From JAGLCW01 sp964427915 (GTDB taxonomy: Bacteria; Caldisericota; Caldisericia; UBA6126): a stretch of DNA of 64,000 nucleotides. This document shows, piece by piece, positions 43,604 to 51,286 of the stretch (its first letter is position 1; each line of letters begins with the position of its first letter). Made by a program: the position numbers and the translations under genes. Below the pieces are notes generated by a model, which did not search any database, was not told the origin of the DNA, and was given only the letters and a program-made list of their open reading frames with translations. The DNA is taken from contig CAYRWA010000058.1 of NCBI GenBank assembly GCA_964427915.1, positions 62,001 through 126,000 of the forward strand, written 5' to 3'.

Positions 43604-44802
43604 AACGAGAACCTCCTAGCAAGTTTTGCTATGGTTTTGTTTGCTTTCTCACTAGAGATCAATAGCGATATACTGACTTCTGATGTAGTAATCATATAGA
43701 TTTCATTTGGTGGTATTACCTCGAAGATCGCGTCAGTAACTCCCACAGTCTTTCTCATGTTCGAACCTACTAGTGTAATTTTGGATAAATTTCCTTGTAC
43801 AATAACAGATTGCGACATTGATGTAAGAACTTGCTGTGCCTCTGCAAGCTTATCTTCAGCAGTTTCCCAATCATCCTCCCATACTGTCATCGACAAAGAC
43901 CAGTTTTCTGTGTGATTGGAAAGAGCGATCATATCGATGTTCAGAGCATATTTTTGAAGAACATCCGTTATTGTTTTTAGAAAATTTGGATCGGCCCCGT
44001 TTGTTCTCGCAGTAATCAACCACTGTTTGTCCAAAACGCTGATTCCGATGACAGGTTTGGTGTGAATTGTTTCAATCGTGCGAAAAATCATACTTCCTCC
44101 TTTGTCGCTAAATGTTGAGGCACAATAAATGGGAATGTCAAACTTTTGTGCAATTTCAACAGATCGATCGTGTAAAACACCCGAACCTTGTCTTGCCATT
44201 TCAAGCATTTCTTCGTAGCTGATGTAATCGAGTTTCTTTGCTTCAGGATACACAGCTGGATCAATTGAATATACGCCATCCACGTCGCTAAAAATATGAC
44301 AAGGACAACCCAACGATGCTGCAAGAGCTACCGCAGTGGTGTCAGAGCCACCTCGCCCAAGAGTAGTAATCTCATTTTGATTCGTTATCCCTTGAAAACC
44401 GGTGACTACAATAATGTCGTATTTTTTAAGTTTGCCACGAAGAAACTTTGTATTCACTTTTTGGATGTTTGCTCTTCCCCATTTTTGATTCGTTCGTATA
44501 CCCGCCTGATATGCATTGAAAGATACGCTTGATATCCCATGTTCTTGGAGAACCATCGTTAATATGGAGGCAGATATCTGTTCCCCAGTTGTTAAAAGCA
44601 TATCCATTTCTCGAGGATGCTTTTTTGTAGTAAAGGATCGCACCATCTCCATTAAATCATTTGTTGTTTTGCCCATTGCAGAAACAACGACAATGATTTT
44701 ATCAAAATCTTTCTTTGTGTTTTGAATCTTTTCTAAAACTTTTTCTAGACATACCTTATCTTTTAATGAACTACCGCCATACTTTTGGACAACAAGTTTC
44801 AT
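43600..44802 (-). CDS. lysC: Aspartokinase
   Basis: 400 residues. LysC phosphorylates aspartate, the first step towards lysine and threonine. VQKYGGSSLKDK (ATP site), VVTGFQGITNQNEITTLGRG and GGSDTTAVALAASLG are family motifs. Two C-terminal ACT domains (about 265-400), which usually bind lysine or threonine, are present. Start and stop overlap neighbours by 4 bp. Confidence 0.95.
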   Translation of the reverse strand: MKLVVQKYGGSSLKDKVCLEKVLEKIQNTKKDFDKIIVVVSAMGKTTNDLMEMVRSFTTKKHPREMDMLLTTGEQISASILTMVLQEHGISSVSFNAYQAGIRTNQKWGRANIQKVNTKFLRGKLKKYDIIVVTGFQGITNQNEITTLGRGGSDTTAVALAASLGCPCHIFSDVDGVYSIDPAVYPEAKKLDYISYEEMLEMARQGSGVLHDRSVEIAQKFDIPIYCASTFSDKGGSMIFRTIETIHTKPVIGISVLDKQWLITARTNGADPNFLKTITDVLQKYALNIDMIALSNHTENWSLSMTVWEDDWETAEDKLAEAQQVLTSMSQSVIVQGNLSKITLVGSNMRKTVGVTDAIFEVIPPNEIYMITTSEVSISLLISSEKANKTIAKLARRFSL

Positions 44803-45509
44803 TTGTTTAAGTTTCGCAAAGAAGGTTCGATAGATGTTTTAGAAATCGTTTTTTCATCGACTTTTTTAAGGATTCTTGCAGGCGAACCCGCAACAACGGT
44901 ATAAGGGGGAACGTCCTCAATGACGATTGCCCCAGCTGCTACTACTGAGTGTTCTCCAATTGTAATCCCTTCAAGAATAACTGCATTGGCTCCAACAAGA
45001 ACATGATCTTTTATCACGACAGGATTGGCATTCGCAGGCTCGATAACGCCAGCAACAACTGCTCCTGCACCAATATGGCAATGTGTACCAATGATTGCTC
45101 GACCGCCAATAACGGCATTCATGTCAATCATAGAGTGTTCTCCTACTGAAGCTCCGATATTGATTACAGCACCCATCATTATTACGGCTTGTTTGCCAAT
45201 TGACACCATTTCCCGAATCATAGCGCCGGGTTCAATTCGAGCTTCAATAGATAGCAAATCCAGTAGGGGAATTGCAGAATTGCGTCTATCAACCTCTATG
45301 CGTAAGGATTCAATTCTGTTTTTGTTATGTTTGATCCACGGTTCCATTTGATCCCAATTGGAGTATAAAATCCAAAAATCAACACCTTGATAATACTCAA
45401 ACTCCTGTACATCTTCCTTGGTAAAATTTCCTTTTACCCAAGCTTGCACGGGAGTTTTTTTCTCGCTATTGGCGATCGTATCGATAATCTTCTGCGTTTC
45501 TTGACACAT
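44799..45509 (-). CDS. dapH: Tetrahydrodipicolinate N-acetyltransferase
   Basis: 236 residues. DapH acetylates 2,3,4,5-tetrahydrodipicolinate using acetyl-CoA. The N-terminal alpha/beta domain (about 1-90) is followed by left-handed beta-helix hexapeptide repeats (IEPGAMIREMVSIGKQAVIMMGAVINIGA... as seen at about 91-215), ending in ARILKKVDEKT. This identifies the acetylase rather than the succinylase branch. It lies 1 bp after dapB. Confidence 0.94.
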   Translation of the reverse strand: MCQETQKIIDTIANSEKKTPVQAWVKGNFTKEDVQEFEYYQGVDFWILYSNWDQMEPWIKHNKNRIESLRIEVDRRNSAIPLLDLLSIEARIEPGAMIREMVSIGKQAVIMMGAVINIGASVGEHSMIDMNAVIGGRAIIGTHCHIGAGAVVAGVIEPANANPVVIKDHVLVGANAVILEGITIGEHSVVAAGAIVIEDVPPYTVVAGSPARILKKVDEKTISKTSIEPSLRNLNK

Positions 45510-45510
45510 T

Positions 45511-46167
45511 CTATTCTCCCTTAAAACGAGATTTCATAGTAAAAAAACCATTTTTACTATTGGATTGAAGAAGCCACCTAGCACAATCCAATGCACCTGA
45601 TGCAAAGACGCGCCTTGAATAGGCTGTATGTGTTAGGTGTATCGTTTCATTGTCATTTGTCATGATTACTTCATGTTCTCCTGGAACTCCTTTCAATCGG
45701 AAAGATTCTATGGGGCAATCTCGACCAATCGTTTTTTGAAGAGAAAGAGCAGTTCCACTAGGAGCATCTTTCTTTTCTTTGTGATGAGTTTCAATGATAC
45801 CAATGTCCCATCCTTTTAACTGTGTACGTATTGAATCCAACATTGTATGGAGACAATGAATACCCAATGAATAGTTTGTGCTATAAAATACAGGAATGGA
45901 ATTGGAAACATTCATTAATTCTTCTAGATGGTGGGTCTCTAACCCTGTCGTACCTACTACAAGGGGACATGCAAAATCAATGGCTTTCTTACAAGAATAG
46001 GAAAGAGCTTCAGGAATGGAAAAATCAATTATGCACTCTGGTGTACACTGGAGAATTTCATTAGTCTGATCTTTCCTGTAGACACATGTATCGTTCTCAT
46101 TTTCTTCTATACATTGTAAGATCTCTTGCCCCATTTTGCCAAGGTATCCAATTATTCCTACTTGCAT
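45511..46167 (-). CDS. dapB: 4-hydroxy-tetrahydrodipicolinate reductase
   Basis: 218 residues, a little short for the family (usually 240-270). It shows the nucleotide-binding GIIGYLGKMGQEI, IDFSIPEAL, VVGTTGL and ETHHKEKKDAPSGTAL, which carries the catalytic His and Lys. It overlaps dapA by 10 bp. Confidence 0.93.
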   Translation of the reverse strand: MQVGIIGYLGKMGQEILQCIEENENDTCVYRKDQTNEILQCTPECIIDFSIPEALSYSCKKAIDFACPLVVGTTGLETHHLEELMNVSNSIPVFYSTNYSLGIHCLHTMLDSIRTQLKGWDIGIIETHHKEKKDAPSGTALSLQKTIGRDCPIESFRLKGVPGEHEVIMTNDNETIHLTHTAYSRRVFASGALDCARWLLQSNSKNGFFTMKSRFKGE

Positions 46168-47048
46168 AGATACCCCAATTCCATCAAATGCTTTTCGATA
46201 CGATCTTCAGTACATTTTTCAATAGGAATCAAAGGTTTGCGAAGAATATTTTTGCAGTATCCCAATACAGAGTTTGCATACTTTACGGGGGAAGGATTTG
46301 TTTCAAGAAACAATGCTTTCATCATGGGAAACAGAGTGTTGTTGATCGATTGAGCCTTGTCTAGGTTCCCTGCAAAGAAAGCATCGGTTAAAGATTTCAT
46401 TTCTCGAGGAATTACATTGGATGCTACGGATATAACTCCTTTGCCGCCTATGGAAAGAATGGGCAACGTTTGATCATCATTTCCCGAATAAACCGTTAAA
46501 GAAGATGGTTTTTGGGAGATTAACCAGTTGATTTGAGAAATATCAGCACTAGCTTCTTTTACGGCTACAACAGAGGGAGCTTTCTTGTGGATTTCTATAA
46601 TGGTTTCAGGTAGTACATTCATGCTGGTTCTAGAGGGTACATTGTATAGAATAATGGGAAGCGCGGTTTCACCAGCAAGGTATGAGAAATAATCTACAAG
46701 GCCTTTTTGTGTACTTTTATTATAGTAAGGGTTCACTATCAATAGTCCGTCAACTCCGAATTCTTCTGCTTGCTTGTTATATTCAATCACATGTGCTGGA
46801 TTGTTACTTCCAGTCCCAAGGATAATGGGCATATCCCCCTTCAAATGTTCTTTTGTGAATTGAATCAGTTGTTTTCGTTCTTCTTTCGTAATCACAGGAC
46901 ATTCACCAGTTGTACCAAGAAGGATACAAGCATCAATGTGAGAGTTTTTTTGTTGTTCTAAAAGTTTCTCTAAACTAGAAAAATCAATTGAATAATCTTC
47001 CAAAAAAGGAGTAATTATTGCTGTACCTACACCATTAAATAACGTCAT
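46158..47048 (-). CDS. dapA: 4-hydroxy-tetrahydrodipicolinate synthase
   Basis: 296 residues. DapA condenses pyruvate with aspartate semialdehyde. GTTGECPVIT, VNPYYNKSTQKGL, YNVPSRTSMN and VVAVKEASAD (Schiff-base lysine, about 161) are intact, as is SGNDDQTLPI. It overlaps dapF by 14 bp. Confidence 0.96.
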   Translation of the reverse strand: MTLFNGVGTAIITPFLEDYSIDFSSLEKLLEQQKNSHIDACILLGTTGECPVITKEERKQLIQFTKEHLKGDMPIILGTGSNNPAHVIEYNKQAEEFGVDGLLIVNPYYNKSTQKGLVDYFSYLAGETALPIILYNVPSRTSMNVLPETIIEIHKKAPSVVAVKEASADISQINWLISQKPSSLTVYSGNDDQTLPILSIGGKGVISVASNVIPREMKSLTDAFFAGNLDKAQSINNTLFPMMKALFLETNPSPVKYANSVLGYCKNILRKPLIPIEKCTEDRIEKHLMELGYLCK

Positions 47049-47775
47049 TACAAGTCACCTGTCCTTTCAGATAATAGGATTGAGAATCAATTGAAACAGA
47101 AACGTCCCCACCTTTTGTATGTACTGTCCATTTGTCATGGGAACTGTTCAGTGTATTCTTTAACAAGTACGAAACAGCTACACATCCCGTACCACATGAT
47201 TTTGTCTCTCGATTTACGCCGTTTTCAAATGTACGTAACCAAATGTGATTGCCTTCATAAAAGAAAACGTTTGCATTTGATTCAGGGGGGATTAAATCAT
47301 GTTTTCGGATGGTTGTAAAAAACTCTTGAAGAGGAAACTCTTCTAGTTCAACTTTGGTTTTAGTTTGTTGAGCTACATGAGGTACTCCTACTTTAATAAC
47401 ATCGATCAGTACACCATTCCAAAGTAAGGACCGAAACAAAACAGGAGGTGGCATTAAAACAGTAGGTATACCATTTGTGTCGACAATCCCCTTAATTTCA
47501 CCAAAAGAAGTGCCCAAAGTAATCCATTTATTTTCCGGTATTTTCCCATGAGAATACAGATAGTAATAAACACTACGAGCGCCATTACCACACATAGCTG
47601 CACAAGATCCATCGCAATTATAATATTCCATGTGCCATTGATGGTTCTTTTCATATAACCAAATTACACCATCTTCTTTACAGGTATTTTCCTCAAACCA
47701 TTTTTTTGAAGTGGGTTCATCTTCTTTCTTTTCCATAATTAAGAACGTATTACCATTTGCATCACATTTTGTCAT
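47035..47775 (-). CDS. dapF: Diaminopimelate epimerase
   Basis: 246 residues from ATG at 47775, preceded by AAGGA and overlapping the asd stop by 4 bp; a longer frame from 47820 is not needed. DapF interconverts LL- and meso-diaminopimelate with two cysteines: one in AAMCGNGARS and one in SCGTGCVAVSY. The N-terminal signature GNDF is GNTF here (CDANGNTFLIM). The protein is somewhat shorter than the usual 270-280 residues. Confidence 0.9.
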   Translation of the reverse strand: MTKCDANGNTFLIMEKKEDEPTSKKWFEENTCKEDGVIWLYEKNHQWHMEYYNCDGSCAAMCGNGARSVYYYLYSHGKIPENKWITLGTSFGEIKGIVDTNGIPTVLMPPPVLFRSLLWNGVLIDVIKVGVPHVAQQTKTKVELEEFPLQEFFTTIRKHDLIPPESNANVFFYEGNHIWLRTFENGVNRETKSCGTGCVAVSYLLKNTLNSSHDKWTVHTKGGDVSVSIDSQSYYLKGQVTCNDVI

Positions 47776-48728
47776 ACAATCCTTCTTTCTACATACTGTA
47801 CAATTTGAAAGGCATTCCATGCAGAGCCTACTAACAAATTGTCAGCAATACACCAAAAATGTATCGCGTGAGAGTCAATCTTACGAAGTCTTCCAATGTG
47901 AACTTGATTTGTATTGATAGCATCTACAGTACGAATTGATGTTTCATCATGCTTCAAAAATGGAGTTTGTTGAATAGAATCCAGCAAGCTATCCATTTCG
48001 ATTTCTTTGCTGGTTTCAATATATACTGATTCTCCATGCGTGACTTCAATAGGCACGCGAACAGTAGTTGGATATATAGGCAATGCGTGATCGGATAATA
48101 TTCGCCTGGATTCATGAATCATTTTCATCTCTTCTTGACAATATCCGTTATCTTGCATAGGTCCTATGTAAGGAGTACAGTTTTTTGACAAAGGAGAATC
48201 AGCCACGGGTAAGTTTTTCTCTGCGTGAAAAAAAGCTAATCCTTTCTGCCCCATACCAGATATTGACTGGTATGTTGAAACTACAATTTTTTCTAGTCCA
48301 AAAAGCTTTTGAATAGGTACTACAGCTTTGGTCAATTGAATGGTACTACAATTGGGATTGGAAACAATGCCTTTATAATTTTGTAGTATATCACCGTTGA
48401 TCTCAGGGACAACAAGGGGTATAGAGAGGTCATCTCGGTGGGCACTGGATATATCTAGTGTCCACGTGGAATGATTTTGAATGATAGGAGACCATCTAGA
48501 TGAAACCTCGGAATCTGATGCCAAAACAACAAGATCGCACTCTTGTTGCACTACTTTTCTTGTTGTGTTAACAATTTTGTAATGTTTATTTTGAAAGATC
48601 TGATCTTTTCCCTCTGAATGTTCTGTGGCAGATAAATAAACTAGATCAACAGGAAAGGTAGATTTTTCTAGAACAGAAAGAAATGTTCTACCGATAAGGC
48701 CGGTAGCACCAACAATACCAATTTTCAT
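47772..48728 (-). CDS. asd: Aspartate-semialdehyde dehydrogenase
   Basis: 318 residues. The enzyme reduces aspartyl phosphate with NADPH. GIVGATGLIGRTFL is the nucleotide site, NPNCSTIQL carries the catalytic cysteine (about 126) and YQSISGMGQKG follows. The later PTTVRVPIEVTHGESVY is typical. It is the first gene of the lysine operon, directly after the riboswitch, with SD AGGAGG. Confidence 0.95.
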   Translation of the reverse strand: MKIGIVGATGLIGRTFLSVLEKSTFPVDLVYLSATEHSEGKDQIFQNKHYKIVNTTRKVVQQECDLVVLASDSEVSSRWSPIIQNHSTWTLDISSAHRDDLSIPLVVPEINGDILQNYKGIVSNPNCSTIQLTKAVVPIQKLFGLEKIVVSTYQSISGMGQKGLAFFHAEKNLPVADSPLSKNCTPYIGPMQDNGYCQEEMKMIHESRRILSDHALPIYPTTVRVPIEVTHGESVYIETSKEIEMDSLLDSIQQTPFLKHDETSIRTVDAINTNQVHIGRLRKIDSHAIHFWCIADNLLVGSAWNAFQIVQYVERRIV

Positions 48729-48957
48729 AAAACCTCCTGAGAATGTACTATATCTTGAAAAGTGTTAAACAAATCCTCTAGAGGTTTCATCTAAACGGCT
48801 CTCCAAGAAGCAATAAACTTCAAGGCAGTTATACAAGTATCACTTGTATACCCAGGCAAATCTATTTGAGGAATAGATTTCCTTCGGCGTTGTACCCCTT
48901 TTTCATAGCTATTACCTCGTGTACTATGAAATACCTATACAACGCTCCTCCGCACAA
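48729..48957 (-). promoter_or_regulatory. Lysine riboswitch (L box) with SD-sequestering expression platform
   Basis: The minus strand shows L-box features in order: GTGCGGAGGAGCG at 48955, a P2-P3 arm, CGCCGAAGG, paired ATCTATT/AATAGAT, CCTGGG with a TATACAAGTGATACTTGTATA hairpin-like arm, CTGCC, and GGAGAGCCGT (about 48805-48796). Downstream, GAAACCTC (48788-48781) can pair with GAGGTTT of the asd ribosome-binding site (48736-48730), so control is probably translational. It explains lysine repression of the whole operon. There is no gene in the 305 bases 48729-49033. Confidence 0.9.
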
Positions 48958-48982
48958 AAAAATTTTTCAAAGTCGTACTACT

Positions 48983-49011
48983 ATTATAATCAAAAAGGAC
49001 TTAGCTGTCAA
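48983..49011 (-). promoter_or_regulatory. Consensus sigma-A promoter of the lysine operon
   Basis: Perfect TTGACA (49011-49006), 17 bp spacer, perfect TATAAT (48988-48983). The start point is about 48976, some 20 bases before the riboswitch. Confidence 0.92.
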
Positions 49012-49019
49012 ATAAGATG

Positions 49020-49034
49020 GCTGAAAGTTTCAGC
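49020..49034 (-). terminator. Possible weak terminator hairpin after the pilin-like gene
   Basis: GCTGAAA-C-TTTCAGC inverted repeat touching the stop region, followed by CATCTTATTT. There is no good T tract, so this is tentative. Confidence 0.3.
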
Positions 49035-49777
49035 TAGTGTTCTTCAATCAAGATATCGTCAAAGTAAGCGCGAGAACTACCCCAGGTTCGAAGTCCGACA
49101 GTCCCAGCATCATAGGTGTCATCTTGAGCCGTTATAACAGGTTCTCCATTAACAAAAGCAGTAAATGTATTTCCCTCTACTTGGAGCGTAATTTCATGTT
49201 CTTCATACCATTCAAAATCACCTACATCTATTCGACCAAAAGGGCTTCTTTCGTGACCATTTTCCCATTTACGAAAAAGAAAAGCACCATTTCCGTAGCC
49301 AGGATCGTACTGAAAAGTATACCCATTTATGCCACTAGAAGCATCTATGTCGTTAGCTCGAAACCATACTCCATATCCTTGTCCTTCTGTAAGGTGTGCT
49401 ACATCAATACTCATCTGAAAGTCATTGCCTTGATAATCCATGAAAGATCGATTTTCTCCGTTTTGTGTGTTATAGAATCTTCCTTGCTCGTCAACATCGA
49501 ACTGACCACGAGTGGAGGTCCAGTTATCTGCAGAATGAAAATCCTCTTGAAACACTATATACGTAGAAGACCATTGTTGCGCTGATTCATCAATGACTTC
49601 TTGATACCGATTAAATACATCAAGGATCGGTTGGTGTAGACCAGGAAATGAAAGAATAAGAACAAGGATGACTACAGCGATTACGAGGGCATATTCTAAG
49701 ATAGTTTGTCCAGAAGTGTTATGTTGGTAGCACTTCCAGAACTGAATATTTTTCTTAACTAGACTGCGTGCTCTCAT
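49034..49777 (-). CDS. Pilin-like protein with C-terminal LamG/3-keto-disaccharide-hydrolase-type domain
   Basis: 247 residues from ATG at 49777 (AAAGGA upstream). Residues about 20-50 contain SGQTILEYALVIAVVILVL, a prepilin-type motif with cleavage expected after Gly and Glu at +5, like Flp/Tad pilins. The rest (about 85-247) is a jelly-roll of the LamG/DUF1080 type: FQEDFHSADNWTSTRGQFDVDEQG, GVWFRANDID, VGLRTWGSSRAYFDDI. It probably works as an adhesive or minor pilin. No pilus assembly genes lie within the window. Confidence 0.72.
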   Translation of the reverse strand: MRARSLVKKNIQFWKCYQHNTSGQTILEYALVIAVVILVLILSFPGLHQPILDVFNRYQEVIDESAQQWSSTYIVFQEDFHSADNWTSTRGQFDVDEQGRFYNTQNGENRSFMDYQGNDFQMSIDVAHLTEGQGYGVWFRANDIDASSGINGYTFQYDPGYGNGAFLFRKWENGHERSPFGRIDVGDFEWYEEHEITLQVEGNTFTAFVNGEPVITAQDDTYDAGTVGLRTWGSSRAYFDDILIEEH

Positions 49778-49806
49778 AAATGTCCTTTCAAAAAAACGTG
49801 GAACGT

Positions 49807-50130
49807 TTAAGAATATATAGCAGATAACCAAAGGAAAATGCTACCAAGTAAAACGGGAACAACTGTTAGTACCATGGGCAAAATGCTATCTAGACCAAAT
49901 AAAAAGGCCAGACCTATACCTGTAAGTAAGGAAATGATAGAACTGACTTTAGGGTAATGAAAAGAAAGGATTAATACCAACAATAAAAATATACTCGGGA
50001 CATTCTGCATGACAAAACATAGAAAATTAGTGCAATCAAGAGACATGGTGATAAAGAAAACAGATACAAACAGCAAGATTGCAAAACCAATATACCAAAA
50101 TATATTTTTTTTCTTCATCCCAAAGCGCAT
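49807..50130 (-). CDS. Small polytopic membrane protein, function unknown
   Basis: 107 residues, SD GAGGAG. Four hydrophobic segments (about 10-30, 35-55, 60-78, 82-104) and no conserved motif. It lies 29 bp before the pilin-like gene on the same strand, so co-transcription is likely. Confidence 0.65.
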   Translation of the reverse strand: MRFGMKKKNIFWYIGFAILLFVSVFFITMSLDCTNFLCFVMQNVPSIFLLLVLILSFHYPKVSSIISLLTGIGLAFLFGLDSILPMVLTVVPVLLGSIFLWLSAIYS

Positions 50131-50218
50131 ATTGAACTCCTCAAAAAAGAAATGATACTTTTATTATGATAATGAAAATCCATTAAAATTAAACCATAAC
50201 CTTTTTTTGGAGATGAAA

Positions 50219-50704
50219 ATGAAAGATTTCAAACAACCCGTCATAATTTTTCTTTTTTTCCTATTTGCCAATCTCCCTTTGTATATTCTTTTACCAAAAG
50301 TTCATTTTATACCAGCTCCTTTTAACTTTTTTGGTCTTGTTGTTATCCTTTTGGGTCTTATTATAAATCTTTCAGCGGATCATCTTTTAAGAAAAAATCA
50401 TTCTTTTCAAGGTGAATCACGACACCCAAAAAAACTGGTTTTCTATGGCATCTACAAATTTTTGCGTCATCCAATGTACACCGGAATGGTAATAGTATTG
50501 ATTGGATTTGTACTATTCTTCAATTCCATCGCTTTATTCATTTTGCCTTTTGTGTTTTCTATGCACATAATTTTTTTCACGATCCCTTACGAGGAACGTC
50601 AACTTATGACATTGTTTCCCAAAGAATATCCTCTTTATCAGAAAAAAACAAGTTTTCTCTCCATTATTCGTACTTTCTTTCCCTATCAAAAAAAGGGTAA
50701 ATAA
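50219..50704 (+). CDS. Isoprenylcysteine carboxyl methyltransferase-like membrane protein
   Basis: 161 residues. ATG at 50219 is chosen since GGAG lies 6 bases upstream; ATG at 50213 would be too close. Four to five membrane helices and the C-terminal motif YGIYKFLRHPMYTGMV with PYEERQL fit the ICMT/phospholipid methyltransferase-like family. SAM-dependent methylation is likely, the substrate unknown. It ends just before the NrdR boxes. Confidence 0.78.
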   Translation: MKDFKQPVIIFLFFLFANLPLYILLPKVHFIPAPFNFFGLVVILLGLIINLSADHLLRKNHSFQGESRHPKKLVFYGIYKFLRHPMYTGMVIVLIGFVLFFNSIALFILPFVFSMHIIFFTIPYEERQLMTLFPKEYPLYQKKTSFLSIIRTFFPYQKKGK

Positions 50705-50717
50705 ACAATATATTGAC
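50704..50717 (+). promoter_or_regulatory. NrdR box 1
   Basis: AACAATATATTGAC, matching the NrdR palindrome (core CAATATATTG). It overlaps a TTGACG-like -35 (50713-50718) of the nrd promoter. Its first base overlaps the stop codon of the preceding gene. Confidence 0.75.
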
Positions 50718-50734
50718 GTATTGTTAAATTAAAA

Positions 50735-50748
50735 CACAATATATTGTA
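50735..50748 (+). promoter_or_regulatory. NrdR box 2
   Basis: CACAATATATTGTA with the same CAATATATTG core. The core centre is 31 bp from that of box 1, about three helical turns, the spacing typical of NrdR pairs. It overlaps the likely -10 region (about 50736-50742). Confidence 0.82.
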
Positions 50749-50806
50749 GATATTTGCTTGCATTTCAAATTAAATTTGATATTTTTTTATAGATAAGGAG
50801 TTAAAA

Positions 50807-51286
50807 ATGAAATGCCCATTTTGCAATTCTACTTTGCACAAAGTTTTAGACAAACGTGAAACGAAAACAGGTAATTCGATTCGCAGAAGAAGAGAATGTT
50901 TATCTTGCTCAAGGCGTTTTACTACCTTTGAAAGAATTGACTTGGGCAATATTATGGTTGTCAAACGCGACCAATCCAGACAAGCATTCGATCGCGAAAA
51001 AATAAAAACCGGTATTCTGAAGTCAACGGAAAAGAGACCCGTTACCATGCAACAAGTTGAAAGTATGATTGATTCGATAGAATCAACGATCCGTAAAGAA
51101 TACGAAAAAGAAGTGCATAGTCTTGAAATAGGGACGCTTATTATGAAGGAATTAAAGAATACTGACCCTGTAGCATATATACGTTTTGCTTCTGTGTATA
51201 AGGATTTTCGCGATATTGATGAATTCGTAAATGAAATTCACGGTTTACAAAATAAAGGAGGAACTTTTCATGATGAATCTTTATGA
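50807..51286 (+). CDS. nrdR: Transcriptional repressor NrdR
   Basis: 159 residues. NrdR represses ribonucleotide reductase genes in response to dATP/ATP. Its zinc ribbon is CPFC...CLSC (MKCPFCNSTLHKVLDKRET, RRECLSCSRRFTTFERI), followed by an ATP-cone domain (about 47-140). It is the first gene of its own regulon, with AAGGAG before the ATG, and overlaps nrdD by 17 bp. Confidence 0.96.
   Translation: MKCPFCNSTLHKVLDKRETKTGNSIRRRRECLSCSRRFTTFERIDLGNIMVVKRDQSRQAFDREKIKTGILKSTEKRPVTMQQVESMIDSIESTIRKEYEKEVHSLEIGTLIMKELKNTDPVAYIRFASVYKDFRDIDEFVNEIHGLQNKGGTFHDESL

Noticed and set aside
48775..48784. CCTCTAGAGG palindrome downstream of the L-box aptamer
   Set aside because: It has no loop, so it cannot form a normal hairpin; its right half is explained as part of the SD-sequestering strand.
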